From positions 1 through 64,000 of the forward strand of contig JAFVHN010000017.1 of NCBI GenBank assembly GCA_017474515.1: a stretch of 64,000 nucleotides of DNA, in the 5' to 3' direction. Under the pieces are notes generated by a model, which did not search any database, was not told where the DNA came from, and worked only from the letters and a program-made list of their open reading frames with translations. The DNA comes from Prevotella sp. (GTDB taxonomy: Bacteria; Bacteroidota; Bacteroidia; Bacteroidales; Bacteroidaceae). The stretch's first letter is position 1. Each line of letters begins with the position of its first letter. The position numbers and the translations under genes are program-made. Below, one piece after another: positions 42,899 through 51,399 of this stretch.

Positions 42899-43107
42899 TT
42901 TCTTTTTCTTTTAAATCAATGATTACATTTGCCAAATCTAATATTTCAGATTTGATATATACTTTCCTTGTTTCCGACAACAATACTTTATCTGTTGTCT
43001 TGAATAGCTAGCTCATCAAGAAATGCAACAATATCATCTGTGATAAAGTTACCACTACATCTTTCAATATCTTTAATAGACAATTCTGTTATTATTACTG
43101 TATTCAT
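42888..43107 (-). pseudogene. Small gene split by a frameshift
   Basis: From an ATG at 43105-43107 the minus strand encodes 39 residues (MNTVIITELSIKDIERCSGN, then FITDDIVAFLDELAIQDNR) before a TAA at 42988-42990. In another frame the DNA continues without stops as TTDKVLLSETRKVYIKSEIL, DLANVIIDLKEKENEK, ending at 42888 inside the next gene. Joined, they give about 75 residues of acidic, helical protein without known family. A one-base change near 42995-43005 would restore the frame. Alternatively the second half is read by programmed frameshifting. Confidence 0.5.
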
Positions 43108-43761
43108 TTTGCCTAATTTTATTTTTTTAAGAATAAAATATTAATTTTTACACATTTAGTCCTCATCTGAAGTTTAGGCAACAAATAACGTGGACTAATT
43201 ACTTTATCTTTGTTGTATCAGTCAATAGAAAAAACTTGTACATATCAAGTAACAACTCATATATTATGTGAGCATCAACTTTCAATCTTGTGTTCATATG
43301 ATATTTTTCCGATTTCGATAAAACAAAAATAAAAATATCGCTTTTGTTTTTGTACCTTTTTATTTGTTTTGTTCCATAGGCAAATAATTATTATATTTGT
43401 TATGTACATTCTAGGCCCGTCGAATGCGATTAAATTGTTATTAGTTCTGTCAGGCACAAAAAGGAAAGTGTGAGCCTACTTAACATATTCCATCTGTAGG
43501 CTCTCGACTGCCCTGTGCAAGAATAAGAAAGTCGCTCACACCTCAGACTGTATATGTCAAAAAAACATATATCAATCGCAAGGTTGGCGTTCCTTCTATT
43601 CAACTGCACAGGTGAGTTGTCGAGATTCACAGATGCGGAATAGCTAAACGCTTCCCAATCATGTCTTTGTCGCAGTACTACTGCGCCGCCGCAAATTCAA
43701 GAATAATTTCTTGGAAACGCAAATTTGTGAGCGACTTTTTTTCTTGGTTTCGTAAAAAAGT
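43108..43761. other. AT-rich non-coding stretch with palindromes
   Basis: No gene with family resemblance is seen. Several inverted repeats are present: GAGCCTAC/GTAGGCTC (43473-43504), an overlapping GTGTGAGC/GCTCACAC pair (43470-43541), ATATGT/ACATAT (43554-43572), the palindrome CGCAGTACTACTGCG (43671-43685), and an inverted pair of GTGAGCGACTTT-type sequences (about 43520-43542 and 43725-43747). Confidence 0.6.
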
Positions 43762-44160
43762 CTATTTGAACTTGATTACCCGGAAGTCGTTCTTGTTGTC
43801 GATGATGACACCATCGGCATTGAGTTTGCTGGCCTTGCGGGCAGCCTTCCACAGCAGGTTCTTTTCTAGGCGGGGACGCTCAGGACGTATGATGGGCAGT
43901 ATGAGCGGTGTGTATGAACCATAGGCCGTCACCTCGAAGTTGCGTTGCACCTCGTTTTCGTTTAGGAACACCTGCACGTGGTCGAAGGTGTTTTTGCGCA
44001 CGTCGGTCTTGGACCGCAATTTGCCGAGCAGTGTGGTGTGATGGATTTTTTTCTCGTAGTTCTGTTTCAGCGTGTCGGTATTGATGTAGCTGACGGTACA
44101 GCCCGACAATAAGAATACGGCACTGCCTAAGAGGAACATGTTTCTAAGTTGTTTTTCCAT
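43762..44160 (-). CDS. Small lipoprotein of unknown function
   Basis: The 132-residue protein has a lipoprotein signal (MFLLGSAVFLLSGC). The mature part is basic (YEKKIHHTTLLGKLRSKTDV) and ends in KLNADGVIIDNKNDFRVIKF, a pattern like small Bacteroidota lipoproteins that share a heavy-metal-binding YbjQ-like tail. It has its own promoter at 44201-44230 yet follows the kinase gene on the same strand. A link to the kinase is plausible but not shown. Confidence 0.7.
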   Translation of the reverse strand: MEKQLRNMFLLGSAVFLLSGCTVSYINTDTLKQNYEKKIHHTTLLGKLRSKTDVRKNTFDHVQVFLNENEVQRNFEVTAYGSYTPLILPIIRPERPRLEKNLLWKAARKASKLNADGVIIDNKNDFRVIKFK

Positions 44161-44200
44161 TTTTTTCTTGCTTTTAAAAAGTTTAACTTGTTAACGAAGA

Positions 44201-44230
44201 CAAAGTTAATAAGTTTCTTTAGAAAAGCAA
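44201..44230 (-). promoter_or_regulatory. Promoter of the small lipoprotein gene
   Basis: On the minus strand TTGC (44227-44230), an 18-bp spacer and TAACTTTG (44201-44208). It lies just downstream of the kinase stop codon (44257) and gives a leader of about 35 nt. Confidence 0.8.
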
Positions 44231-44256
44231 TCGTCCATTCCGTCCACTTTGCAGCT

Positions 44257-45609
44257 TCAGCAGGGTACGTCGTAATAACGGAATACCATGCCATTGTAGG
44301 ATGGTGCCTGGTCGGGGTCGTTGCGCATCATCTTCCAAAACTGTGTCAAGCGATAGTACATAATGGTCTGACACCATTCTGTGGACATCGTGTGCTCGCT
44401 GACCTTGTCCTGAAACTTCTTCCATACCAGGCCATAAAGAGGCACCAGGCTCTCTTCAAAGTCAATAAACAGCTTTTCATAGCGCTGCCGGTTGATGTTA
44501 TAATAGACGGAGTCGTTATAATGGCCAAGTGCTTTCTTGAATCGTGTGCCTATCAGCTGTTGCAGTTCTCGGCGTAAGGCCAGTGTGTCTTCCTTCTGCC
44601 TGACCGGCATTGCGGGTTCTTGACCTCCGTCGGTTGGCCGTTGTTCATTGACTGTTGGTTGTTGTCCGTTTTCATTTGCGAATGTCCCTTGGTCGGGTGG
44701 AGTGGCCGGTGGTGCCAAAACTGGTGACGTGGGGTCAGGAACCACTGTTGCAGAAGGGTTATGAGATGCTTGTGTGCCTAATGTGTCCTGTTGCACAAGG
44801 GGGATGGTAGCGTTCGCCGGCTTGCGCTCAAAAAGGAAGAGGGCAGCAATGGCAACGACTGCCAAGACTATGGCCACGGCCACCACCCATCTCCAGGGCC
44901 CGTTCCTGTGACTCACTGCCTGCTGCAGTTTGTCGGTTGAGGCATATCGCAGGTACATCTTCTCTTCCGTACAACGCCTGATGACCTTGTGATAAAAGTG
45001 CGCACATGGCAGTGTCTGCAAGATGCGGCCGATGGCATAGATGTCTGTGCGCGTATCCACCTTCGCCGATCCGTCTATCTGTTCGGGGGCGGCGTATTTG
45101 TCTGTACGTCCCGTCGTGTCGGTATAGCAGTCGGCATAACAGTAGCCCAGGTCTATCAGCTTGACATCGTGGCCAATGCGCGATATGAGGATGTTGTCGG
45201 GCTTCAGGTCAAGGTGTACAATCTGATGGCTGTGCAGATAGCCGACTACGCTGAGCAGCTGCTGCAAGAAACGGGCGGCGTTCTTGCGATGGGTGAAATA
45301 GTCGGGGTGATGTTCGACGAACTTGTTGAGCGTCTCGCCGTCCACATAATCCATCAGGATGCCGTCGCCGGTCTTGGCCATATAGCGTACCAGATGAGGA
45401 TGGTCGAGCGAATAGCCCGTCTCAAACTCTTTCTGAAGGGCAGCCACATACTGCGGGTGGGTGCGCAGTTCGGGCTTCAGCCGTTTCAGGAAGTGCAGCT
45501 TGCCGTAAAGCTTCACGCGGTAGCACTCACATGTGGTGCCGCCAACCTGCAACAGTTCGGCATCGGGGAAGTTCTGCTGCACTTCGGAAAACGACGACGT
45601 ACTGTCCAT
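44257..45609 (-). CDS. Transmembrane eukaryotic-type Ser/Thr protein kinase
   Basis: The 450-residue protein has an N-terminal kinase domain (about residues 15-235): nucleotide-loop region LLQVGGTTCECYRVKLYGK, lysine in FLKRLKPEL, catalytic loop IVHLDLKPDNILI with Asp134, and DLG (Asp153) in place of DFG. One membrane helix follows at about 238-259 (WVVAVAIVLAVVAIAALFLF), then a Pro/Gln/Thr-rich linker and an extracytoplasmic helical domain of about 120 residues with no known family. The glycine-rich loop is atypical, but catalytic residues are intact, so it is probably active. The HTH-like gene ends 6 bp upstream. Confidence 0.88.
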   Translation of the reverse strand: MDSTSSFSEVQQNFPDAELLQVGGTTCECYRVKLYGKLHFLKRLKPELRTHPQYVAALQKEFETGYSLDHPHLVRYMAKTGDGILMDYVDGETLNKFVEHHPDYFTHRKNAARFLQQLLSVVGYLHSHQIVHLDLKPDNILISRIGHDVKLIDLGYCYADCYTDTTGRTDKYAAPEQIDGSAKVDTRTDIYAIGRILQTLPCAHFYHKVIRRCTEEKMYLRYASTDKLQQAVSHRNGPWRWVVAVAIVLAVVAIAALFLFERKPANATIPLVQQDTLGTQASHNPSATVVPDPTSPVLAPPATPPDQGTFANENGQQPTVNEQRPTDGGQEPAMPVRQKEDTLALRRELQQLIGTRFKKALGHYNDSVYYNINRQRYEKLFIDFEESLVPLYGLVWKKFQDKVSEHTMSTEWCQTIMYYRLTQFWKMMRNDPDQAPSYNGMVFRYYDVPC

Positions 45610-45615
45610 TTCTCA

Positions 45616-46164
45616 TCAAAGGAGCTTAAAGTCAATGCCCTGCGCCTTGCCCGCCGTGAAAGCTCCCAGGCTTTGACCATCTCTTGTCACTTCCGAGACG
45701 AGTAGCGGATAATGGCGTACAATATGTGTCAGCGTGAGCATGTCGCCCTTGAGCAACTTGCTGTTCTTGCTCTCAACCACGCGGAAATGATTGTCGCCCA
45801 GGTTCTCGATGGTCAGTTTCCGGTTGGGAGGATATGAAACGATTATTCGCTGACCTTTCTCCAAATAGCATGCCAGATATTCATCACGGTCGTCGAATGC
45901 CGAATTGCTGCTGTTCTCGTCGATAAGCCGCAAGTCGTCCCAATTGGCGTAGCCCAGATAATGGGCAATGACGTCGAGCGTCGAGGGGCGTGGTGTACGT
46001 TCGTCGTCAATAAATCCCAACAGTCGCTTCATGGTGTTTACGCCGATATGCTCACCTGTCACGGACTCAACATCAAGGGCCAGAAGTTCGCAATCGCGCG
46101 AAAGCCGGATTTCGTGGCCGGATTTTTCTCTTAGCAGTTCTATAATATAAGGTGAAAACTTCAT
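45616..46164 (-). CDS. HTH-like protein paired with the Ser/Thr kinase
   Basis: The start is set at MKFSPYIIELLREKSG because the promoter's -7 box (46183-46190) lies just upstream and would be inside a longer frame. The 182-residue product begins with a helical region (LSRDCELLALDVESVTGE, then TPRPSTLDVIAHYLGYANWD) that resembles helix-turn-helix-like domains of Bacteroidota regulators. The C-terminal half is beta-rich (KGQRIIVSYPPNRKLTIENL). The kinase gene starts 6 bp later, so this may be its regulator or substrate. Confidence 0.7.
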   Translation of the reverse strand: MKFSPYIIELLREKSGHEIRLSRDCELLALDVESVTGEHIGVNTMKRLLGFIDDERTPRPSTLDVIAHYLGYANWDDLRLIDENSSNSAFDDRDEYLACYLEKGQRIIVSYPPNRKLTIENLGDNHFRVVESKNSKLLKGDMLTLTHIVRHYPLLVSEVTRDGQSLGAFTAGKAQGIDFKLL

Positions 46165-46182
46165 AATCGTCAATCTGTCATG

Positions 46183-46190
46183 CAAAATTA
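46183..46190 (-). promoter_or_regulatory. -7 box for the HTH-kinase operon
   Basis: On the minus strand this is TAATTTTG, 18 bp downstream of TTTTC, a partial -33 element. The transcript would start only about 10 nt before the start codon at 46164. Confidence 0.65.
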
Positions 46191-46956
46191 GGCATTTAAT
46201 TTTGAATTGAAAAGAAATCACCTGGATAAACAACATCATTTAACAGACGGCCATCCATATATGTCTGAACTCCGGACAGGGTGGGAAAATGAACGCTTCG
46301 TTTTGTAAAGATTTTTCATGGATTTTTGGACATCCCCAAAAGTTTGACTGCAAATTTCAAGGGGAAATCTTGAAGATTGAGAAGGGAAATCTTGAAGATT
46401 TCTCCCCGAAAAATACGGTCAAACCAAGGGCGATTTTTAAGACGCTGATATTCAATGGCTTACAAAATCTGCGCAAAAATGTCTATTTTGTCAAATATTT
46501 TTACCAATTTTCGACCATGTCGTTATCCATCTCCAAAGTAGAAAAAAACACGCTTTTAAGTCCGCATGCGTAAGGTGTTCAGACAATACTTCCAACTCCT
46601 TAAAAGTGAAGAGTGAAAAATGAAAAGTGAAGAATGCCGAAGGTATCGCGAGCGATTAGCGAGAACGAAGTGGCAATTTGCTGCCGCCATCTTTAAAGTG
46701 AAGAGTGAAAAGTGAATAATTTGCTGCCGCCATCTTTAAAGTGAAGAGTGAAAAGTGAATAATTTGCTGCCGCCATCAGTTTCGTCTGAAATCCCGAACT
46801 CCCGAACTCCCCAAAAGTGAAAAAAGGCTGCCGCCTTTATCATTTGTCATTTATCATTTAGTGAAGCGTATGACTAAGAACTCATAATTTAAAAAGCCTT
46901 TTGGGTCATATCTGAAAAAAAAACACTTTTTATTTTGCAGTCAGTTTTTTTTTGAG
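46191..46956. other. Non-coding stretch with dispersed repeats
   Basis: No gene is seen. It contains copy 3 of the structured repeat (46300-46570) and then a mosaic of modules: TTCAGACAATACTTCC, AGTGAAGAGTGAAAA, a GGTATCGCGAGCG module shared with 16020-16065, three TTTGCTGCCGCCATC units (46678, 46723, 46764), CCCGAACTCCCGAACTCC, and TCATTTAGTGAAGCG near 46855. Confidence 0.7.
46300..46570 (+). repeat. Structured dispersed repeat, copy 3
   Basis: Same block order as 32258-32520: AAGATTTTTCATGGATTTT, GTTTGACTGCAAATTTC, two AAATCTTGAAGATT direct repeats, TTCTCCCCGAAAAATACGG, TCAAACC, AATGGCTTACAAAATCTGCG and CACGCTTTTAAGTCCGC. It keeps the direct repeats but the outer arms are diverged. Confidence 0.8.
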
Positions 46957-46964
46957 TATTTTTG
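46933..46964 (+). promoter_or_regulatory. Promoter of the nqr operon
   Basis: TTTTGC (46933-46938), an 18-bp spacer and TATTTTTG (46957-46964) form a near-perfect Bacteroidota promoter. The leader is about 40 nt to the nqrA start. Confidence 0.9.
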
Positions 46965-47011
46965 CGAGCAAAAACAGTAACAATCACAATAATAACCAAT
47001 TTTTCAGAAAA

Positions 47012-48361
47012 ATGGCAAGAGTAATTAAGCTACGCAAAGGCTTGGACATCGCCCTGACGGGACGGCCTGCGGCGGAGAAAAGGACTGTGACCCTGGGCGA
47101 CGAGTACGGCCTCGTCCCCGACGGCTTCACGGGCCTCATTCCTCGCGTGGTGGTCAAGGCGGGCGACCATGTCAAGGCCGGCGAGGTGCTGTTTGTGAAC
47201 AAGCAGTGCCCGGAAGTGAAGTTCGCCTCGCCCGTGAGCGGCACCGTGACCGACGTGGTGCGAGGCGAGCGCCGCAAGGTGCTCTGTGTGAAGGTGAAGG
47301 CCGACGAACGGCAGGAGTATGCCGACTATGGCAAGAAATCGCCGGCGACGATGAGCGGCGACGAGGTGAAGGCCCACCTGCTGGAGGCAGGGCTCTTCGG
47401 CTTTATCAACCAGCTGCCCTACGCTGTGACGACAACCCCCGACAGCCTGCCGAAGGCCATCGTCGTGAGCGCGCTGCGCGACATGCCGCTGGCCTGCGAC
47501 TTCGAGGTGGAGCTGCTGGGCAACGAGGATGATTTCCAGACGGGCCTTACCGCGCTGTCGCGCATGGCAAAGACGTTCCTGGGCATCGGCGCAGGGCAGA
47601 AGGCATCGGCGCTGACGGAGGCGAAGGACGTGGAGGTGACCATCTTCGACGGCCCCTGCCCGGCAGGCAACGTGGGCGTGCAGGTGAACCACCTCTGCCC
47701 GGTGAACAAAGGCGAGGTGGTGTGGACCGTGGACCCCTCGGCGGTGATTTTCTTCGGACGGCTGTTCAACAGCGGTCGCGTCGATATGAGGCGCACCGTG
47801 GCAGTGGCTGGCAGTGGCGTGAAGGCGCCGGCATACGCCGAAGCCATGGTGGGCGCGAAGGTGGGACGGCTGACGGCCGGCAACCTTGCCGACGGGCGTA
47901 AGCTGCGCATCATCAACGGCAACGTGCTCACGGGGCGGCAATGCACGGAAGACGACTTCCTGGGTGCCCACACCTCAGAGGTGACGGTGATTCCCGAGGG
48001 CGACGACGCCGACGAGCTGTTGGGATGGATAATGCCCAGGCTGAAGCAGTTCTCGGTGAACCGCAGCTACTTCTCGTGGCTGCAGGGAAAGAAAAGCTAC
48101 GACCTCGACGCACGCATCAAGGGCGGCGAGCGGCGCATGATTATGAGCGGCGAGTACGACCGCGTGCTCCCCATGGACATCTATGGCGAATACCTCATCA
48201 AGGCCATCATCGCCGGCGACATTGACCGCCAGGAGGCTCTGGGCATCTACGAGGTGGCACCGGAGGACTTCGCACTGGCCGAGTTCGTGTGCAGTTCGAA
48301 GCTGCCCCTGCAGCGCATCGTGCGCGACGGATTGGATGTTTTACGTAAAGAAAACGCATAA
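47012..48361 (+). CDS. nqrA: Na+-translocating NADH:quinone reductase subunit A
   Basis: The start is set at MARVIKLRKGLDIALTGRPA, since the promoter's -7 box lies inside the longer frame. NqrA is the 449-residue peripheral subunit without cofactor that contributes to the quinone site. Segments such as GDHVKAGEVLFVNKQCPEVK, VSGTVTDVVRGERRKVL and FDGPCPAGNVGVQVNHLCPV are typical. It leads the nqrABCDEF operon that couples NADH oxidation to sodium export. Confidence 0.96.
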   Translation: MARVIKLRKGLDIALTGRPAAEKRTVTLGDEYGLVPDGFTGLIPRVVVKAGDHVKAGEVLFVNKQCPEVKFASPVSGTVTDVVRGERRKVLCVKVKADERQEYADYGKKSPATMSGDEVKAHLLEAGLFGFINQLPYAVTTTPDSLPKAIVVSALRDMPLACDFEVELLGNEDDFQTGLTALSRMAKTFLGIGAGQKASALTEAKDVEVTIFDGPCPAGNVGVQVNHLCPVNKGEVVWTVDPSAVIFFGRLFNSGRVDMRRTVAVAGSGVKAPAYAEAMVGAKVGRLTAGNLADGRKLRIINGNVLTGRQCTEDDFLGAHTSEVTVIPEGDDADELLGWIMPRLKQFSVNRSYFSWLQGKKSYDLDARIKGGERRMIMSGEYDRVLPMDIYGEYLIKAIIAGDIDRQEALGIYEVAPEDFALAEFVCSSKLPLQRIVRDGLDVLRKENA

Positions 48362-48363
48362 CT

Positions 48364-49521
48364 ATGTCTGCATTAAGAAATTACCTCAACAAGATAAAGC
48401 CGAACTTTGAGCCCGGCGGCAAGCTGCACGCCCTGCAATCGCTCTTCGACGGCTTTGAAACGTTCCTCTACGTGCCCAACAGCACGTCGCGGACGGGAGT
48501 GAACATTCACGACGCCATAGACTCGAAGCGCATCATGAGCATGGTGGTCATCGCACTGGTGCCTGCCATGCTCTTCGGCATGTACAACGTGGGATGGCAG
48601 AACTACGCGGCGGCGGGGACGCTGGCCGCAGCCTCCTTCTGGGAGATTTTCTTCTACGGGTTCCTCGTGGTGCTGCCAAAGATTCTGGTGTCGTACATCG
48701 TTGGTCTGGGCATTGAGTTCGCATGGGCACAATGGAAAGGTGAGGAGATACAGGAGGGATACCTCGTGTCGGGAATCCTCATTCCGCTCATCATCCCCGT
48801 GGGCTGCCCGCTGTGGATGCTCGCCCTGGCCTGCGCCTTCTCGGTCATCTTCTGCAAGGAGATTTTCGGCGGCACGGGCATGAACATCTTCAACCCCGCC
48901 ATCGCGGCGCGCATGTTCCTGTTTTTCGCCTATCCCTCGATGATGACGGGCGACCAGGTATGGGTGGCACAGAAAAGCATCTTCGGCCTGGGCAACACGC
49001 TGCCCGACGGCTTCACCATGGCCACGCCGCTGGGACAGATAGGGCAGGGCATCGCCCCCGACGCCTCGCTGTGTGACATGATTTGCGGCTTCATTCCGGG
49101 CTCCATCGGCGAGACATCGGTCATCGCCATCGCCATCGGTGCCGTCATACTGCTGTGGACGGGCATCGCCTCTTGGCGCACCATGGTGAGCGTGTTCGCA
49201 GGAGGGGCCGTGCTGGCACTGCTGTTCCAGGGAACGGGGCAGTCGATGACATGGTGGCACCACTTCGTGCTCGGCGGCTTCGCCTTCGGTGCCGTGTTCA
49301 TGGCCACCGACCCCGTGACGTCGTGCCGCACCGCCACCGGACAGTATATCTACGGTTTCCTCATCGGTGCCATGGCCATCATCATCCGCGTGATGAACGC
49401 CGGCTACCCCGAGGGCATGATGCTCGCCATCTTCTTCGGTAATATGTTTGCTCCCACGATAGACCATTTCATCGTGGAGCGCAATATCTCGAAACGTTTA
49501 AAGAGAGGAGGTCAAAAATGA
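48364..49521 (+). CDS. nqrB: Na+-NQR subunit B
   Basis: This 385-residue membrane subunit carries covalently bound FMN and riboflavin and takes part in sodium transfer. The FMN-bearing threonine is probably Thr221 in DGFTMATPLGQ, the place of the SGAT-like motif in Vibrio NqrB, although here the motif reads TMAT. About ten membrane helices are visible. It starts 2 bp after nqrA and overlaps nqrC by 4 bp. Confidence 0.96.
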   Translation: MSALRNYLNKIKPNFEPGGKLHALQSLFDGFETFLYVPNSTSRTGVNIHDAIDSKRIMSMVVIALVPAMLFGMYNVGWQNYAAAGTLAAASFWEIFFYGFLVVLPKILVSYIVGLGIEFAWAQWKGEEIQEGYLVSGILIPLIIPVGCPLWMLALACAFSVIFCKEIFGGTGMNIFNPAIAARMFLFFAYPSMMTGDQVWVAQKSIFGLGNTLPDGFTMATPLGQIGQGIAPDASLCDMICGFIPGSIGETSVIAIAIGAVILLWTGIASWRTMVSVFAGGAVLALLFQGTGQSMTWWHHFVLGGFAFGAVFMATDPVTSCRTATGQYIYGFLIGAMAIIIRVMNAGYPEGMMLAIFFGNMFAPTIDHFIVERNISKRLKRGGQK

Positions 49522-50132
49522 AAAACCTGAATACCAACTCGAACACCTACATCATCATCTACAGTGCGGTGCTCGTGGTCGTGGTGGCCTTCCTGCTGGC
49601 CTTTGTCTATAAGGCACTGAAACCCATGCAGGACGCCAACGTGGAACTCGACGTGAAGAAGCAGATTCTCTATTCGCTCAACATCCGCGACCTGGACGGG
49701 GCAGCCGCAGAGGCCAAGTACGCCGAAGTGGTGAAAGCCGAAAAGGACGTTGACGGACAGAAAGTCTATGAGTGTGAGATTGACGGCCAGCAGATTCTCG
49801 TCGCCTCGCTGAAAGGCATGGGACTCTGGGGAGGCATCAGCGGATATGTGGCCGTGGACAACGGCGAAAAGGTCTATGGCGCATACTTCAACCATGAGAG
49901 CGAGACGGCAGGACTGGGAGCCGAAATCAAGGACTCGCAGGCCTGGCAGGAGAAATTCATCGGGAAGAGGATTTTCGATGCCGACGGCAACGTCGTACTC
50001 TCGGTGGTGAAGAAAGTGGAGGATGCCGAGACACAGGTCGATTGCGTGACCGGTGCCACCCTCACCTCCAACGGCGTTGACGCCATGATAAAGGATTGTC
50101 TGAAAAACATAAAGAAAGCAAAGGAGGAATAA
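49518..50132 (+). CDS. nqrC: Na+-NQR subunit C
   Basis: This 204-residue subunit has one membrane helix (IIIYSAVLVVVVAFLLAFVY) and a periplasmic domain with covalent FMN at Thr181 in CVTGATLTSNGV (the SGAT-type motif). The length is slightly shorter than the Vibrio protein, as usual for Bacteroidota. It overlaps nqrB by ATGA, which suggests coupled translation. Confidence 0.96.
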   Translation: MKNLNTNSNTYIIIYSAVLVVVVAFLLAFVYKALKPMQDANVELDVKKQILYSLNIRDLDGAAAEAKYAEVVKAEKDVDGQKVYECEIDGQQILVASLKGMGLWGGISGYVAVDNGEKVYGAYFNHESETAGLGAEIKDSQAWQEKFIGKRIFDADGNVVLSVVKKVEDAETQVDCVTGATLTSNGVDAMIKDCLKNIKKAKEE

Positions 50133-50135
50133 GCT

Positions 50136-50759
50136 ATGGCATTACTCAGTAAACAAAACAAAGAGGTTTTCACCAACCCGTTGAACATCGACCATCCCAT
50201 ACTGGGACAGGTGCTGGGCATCTGCTCGGCACTGGCTGTCACCGCGCAGCTGAAACCCGCCATCGTGATGGGGCTGGCCGTGACCGTCATCACGGCATTC
50301 GCCAACGTCATTATTTCCGTCATTCGCAACACCATTCCCAACCGCATCCGCATCGTGGTGCAGCTGGTGGTGGTGGCCGCGCTGGTCACCATCGTGTCGC
50401 AGATACTCAAAGCCTTTGCTTACGACGTGAGCGTGCAGCTGAGCGTCTATGTGGGACTGATTATCACCAACTGCATACTGATGGGGCGCCTGGAGGCCTT
50501 CGCCATGCAGAATAAGCCGTGGCCCTCGTTCCTCGACGGCGTGGGCAACGGACTGGGATACGCCATGATTCTCGTCATCGTGGGAGCAGCACGCGAACTG
50601 CTGGGAAGGGGCTCGCTACTGGGCTTCCAGCTCATCCCCGACGCCGTCTATGACTGGGGCTATATGAACAACGGCATGATGACCATGCCCGCCATGGCCC
50701 TCATCCTCGTGGGATGTGTCATCTGGGTTCACCGCGCATATTTTTATAAGGAGAAATAA
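50136..50759 (+). CDS. nqrD: Na+-NQR subunit D
   Basis: This 207-residue membrane subunit has six helices and belongs to the NqrD/RnfE family. Recognised by NPLNIDHPILGQVLGICSAL, VGLIITNCILMGRLEAFAMQ and DGVGNGLGYAMILVIVGAAR. With NqrE it holds the intramembrane iron centre. It is 3 bp from its neighbours on each side. Confidence 0.97.
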   Translation: MALLSKQNKEVFTNPLNIDHPILGQVLGICSALAVTAQLKPAIVMGLAVTVITAFANVIISVIRNTIPNRIRIVVQLVVVAALVTIVSQILKAFAYDVSVQLSVYVGLIITNCILMGRLEAFAMQNKPWPSFLDGVGNGLGYAMILVIVGAARELLGRGSLLGFQLIPDAVYDWGYMNNGMMTMPAMALILVGCVIWVHRAYFYKEK

Positions 50760-50762
50760 GTT

Positions 50763-51389
50763 ATGGAACACGCAATATCTTTGTTTTTTCGGTCGATATT
50801 CGTCGACAATATGATTTTCGCCTTCTTCCTCGGCATGTGCTCCTACCTTGCCGTGTCGAAGACCGTGAAGACATCGCTGGGACTGGGAATGGCCGTGACC
50901 TTCGTGCTCACCGTCACCGTGCCAGTGAACTATCTGTTGCAGACAAAAGTCTTGGGGCCCGGATGCCTTGCCGAAGGCGTTGACCTGAGCTACCTGTCGT
51001 TCATCCTCTTCATCGCCGTCATTGCCGGCATGGTGCAGCTCGTGGAGATGACCGTGGAGAAATATTCTCCCTCGCTTTATGCCGCACTGGGCATCTTCCT
51101 GCCACTCATCGCCGTGAACTGCGCCATCATGGGAGCATCGCTCTTCATGCAGCAGCGCATACTGATGGAGCCCACCAACTCGCAGGCCATCACCAGCATC
51201 TGGGATGCCGTGGTCTATGGCTTCGGCTCAGGTCTGGGCTGGACGCTCGCCATCGTCGCCATGGGCGCCATACGCGAGAAAATGCAGTATTCCGACGTGC
51301 CCAAGCCCCTGCAGGGCCTCGGCATCGTGTTCATCACCGTCGGCCTCATGGCAATGGCAATGATGTGTTTCTCTGGACTAAACATATAA
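50763..51389 (+). CDS. nqrE: Na+-NQR subunit E
   Basis: This 208-residue membrane subunit is homologous to NqrD with opposite topology. Signatures are [20 protein letters not shown] and [18 protein letters not shown], whose cysteines probably bind the [2Fe-2S] centre between NqrD and NqrE. Gaps to nqrD and nqrF are 3 and 10 bp. Confidence 0.97.
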   Translation: MEHAISLFFRSIFVDNMIFAFFLGMCSYLAVSKTVKTSLGLGMAVTFVLTVTVPVNYLLQTKVLGPGCLAEGVDLSYLSFILFIAVIAGMVQLVEMTVEKYSPSLYAALGIFLPLIAVNCAIMGASLFMQQRILMEPTNSQAITSIWDAVVYGFGSGLGWTLAIVAMGAIREKMQYSDVPKPLQGLGIVFITVGLMAMAMMCFSGLNI

Positions 51390-51399
51390 ACTTTGAATT

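Noticed and set aside
43430..43630. Minus-strand open frame of 66 codons
   Set aside because: It coincides with overlapping palindromes, lacks promoter and homology, and is better explained as structured non-coding DNA.
43520..43747. Retron-type msr-msd RNA
   Set aside because: The flanking inverted repeats and inner palindrome are suggestive, but there is no reverse transcriptase gene nearby.
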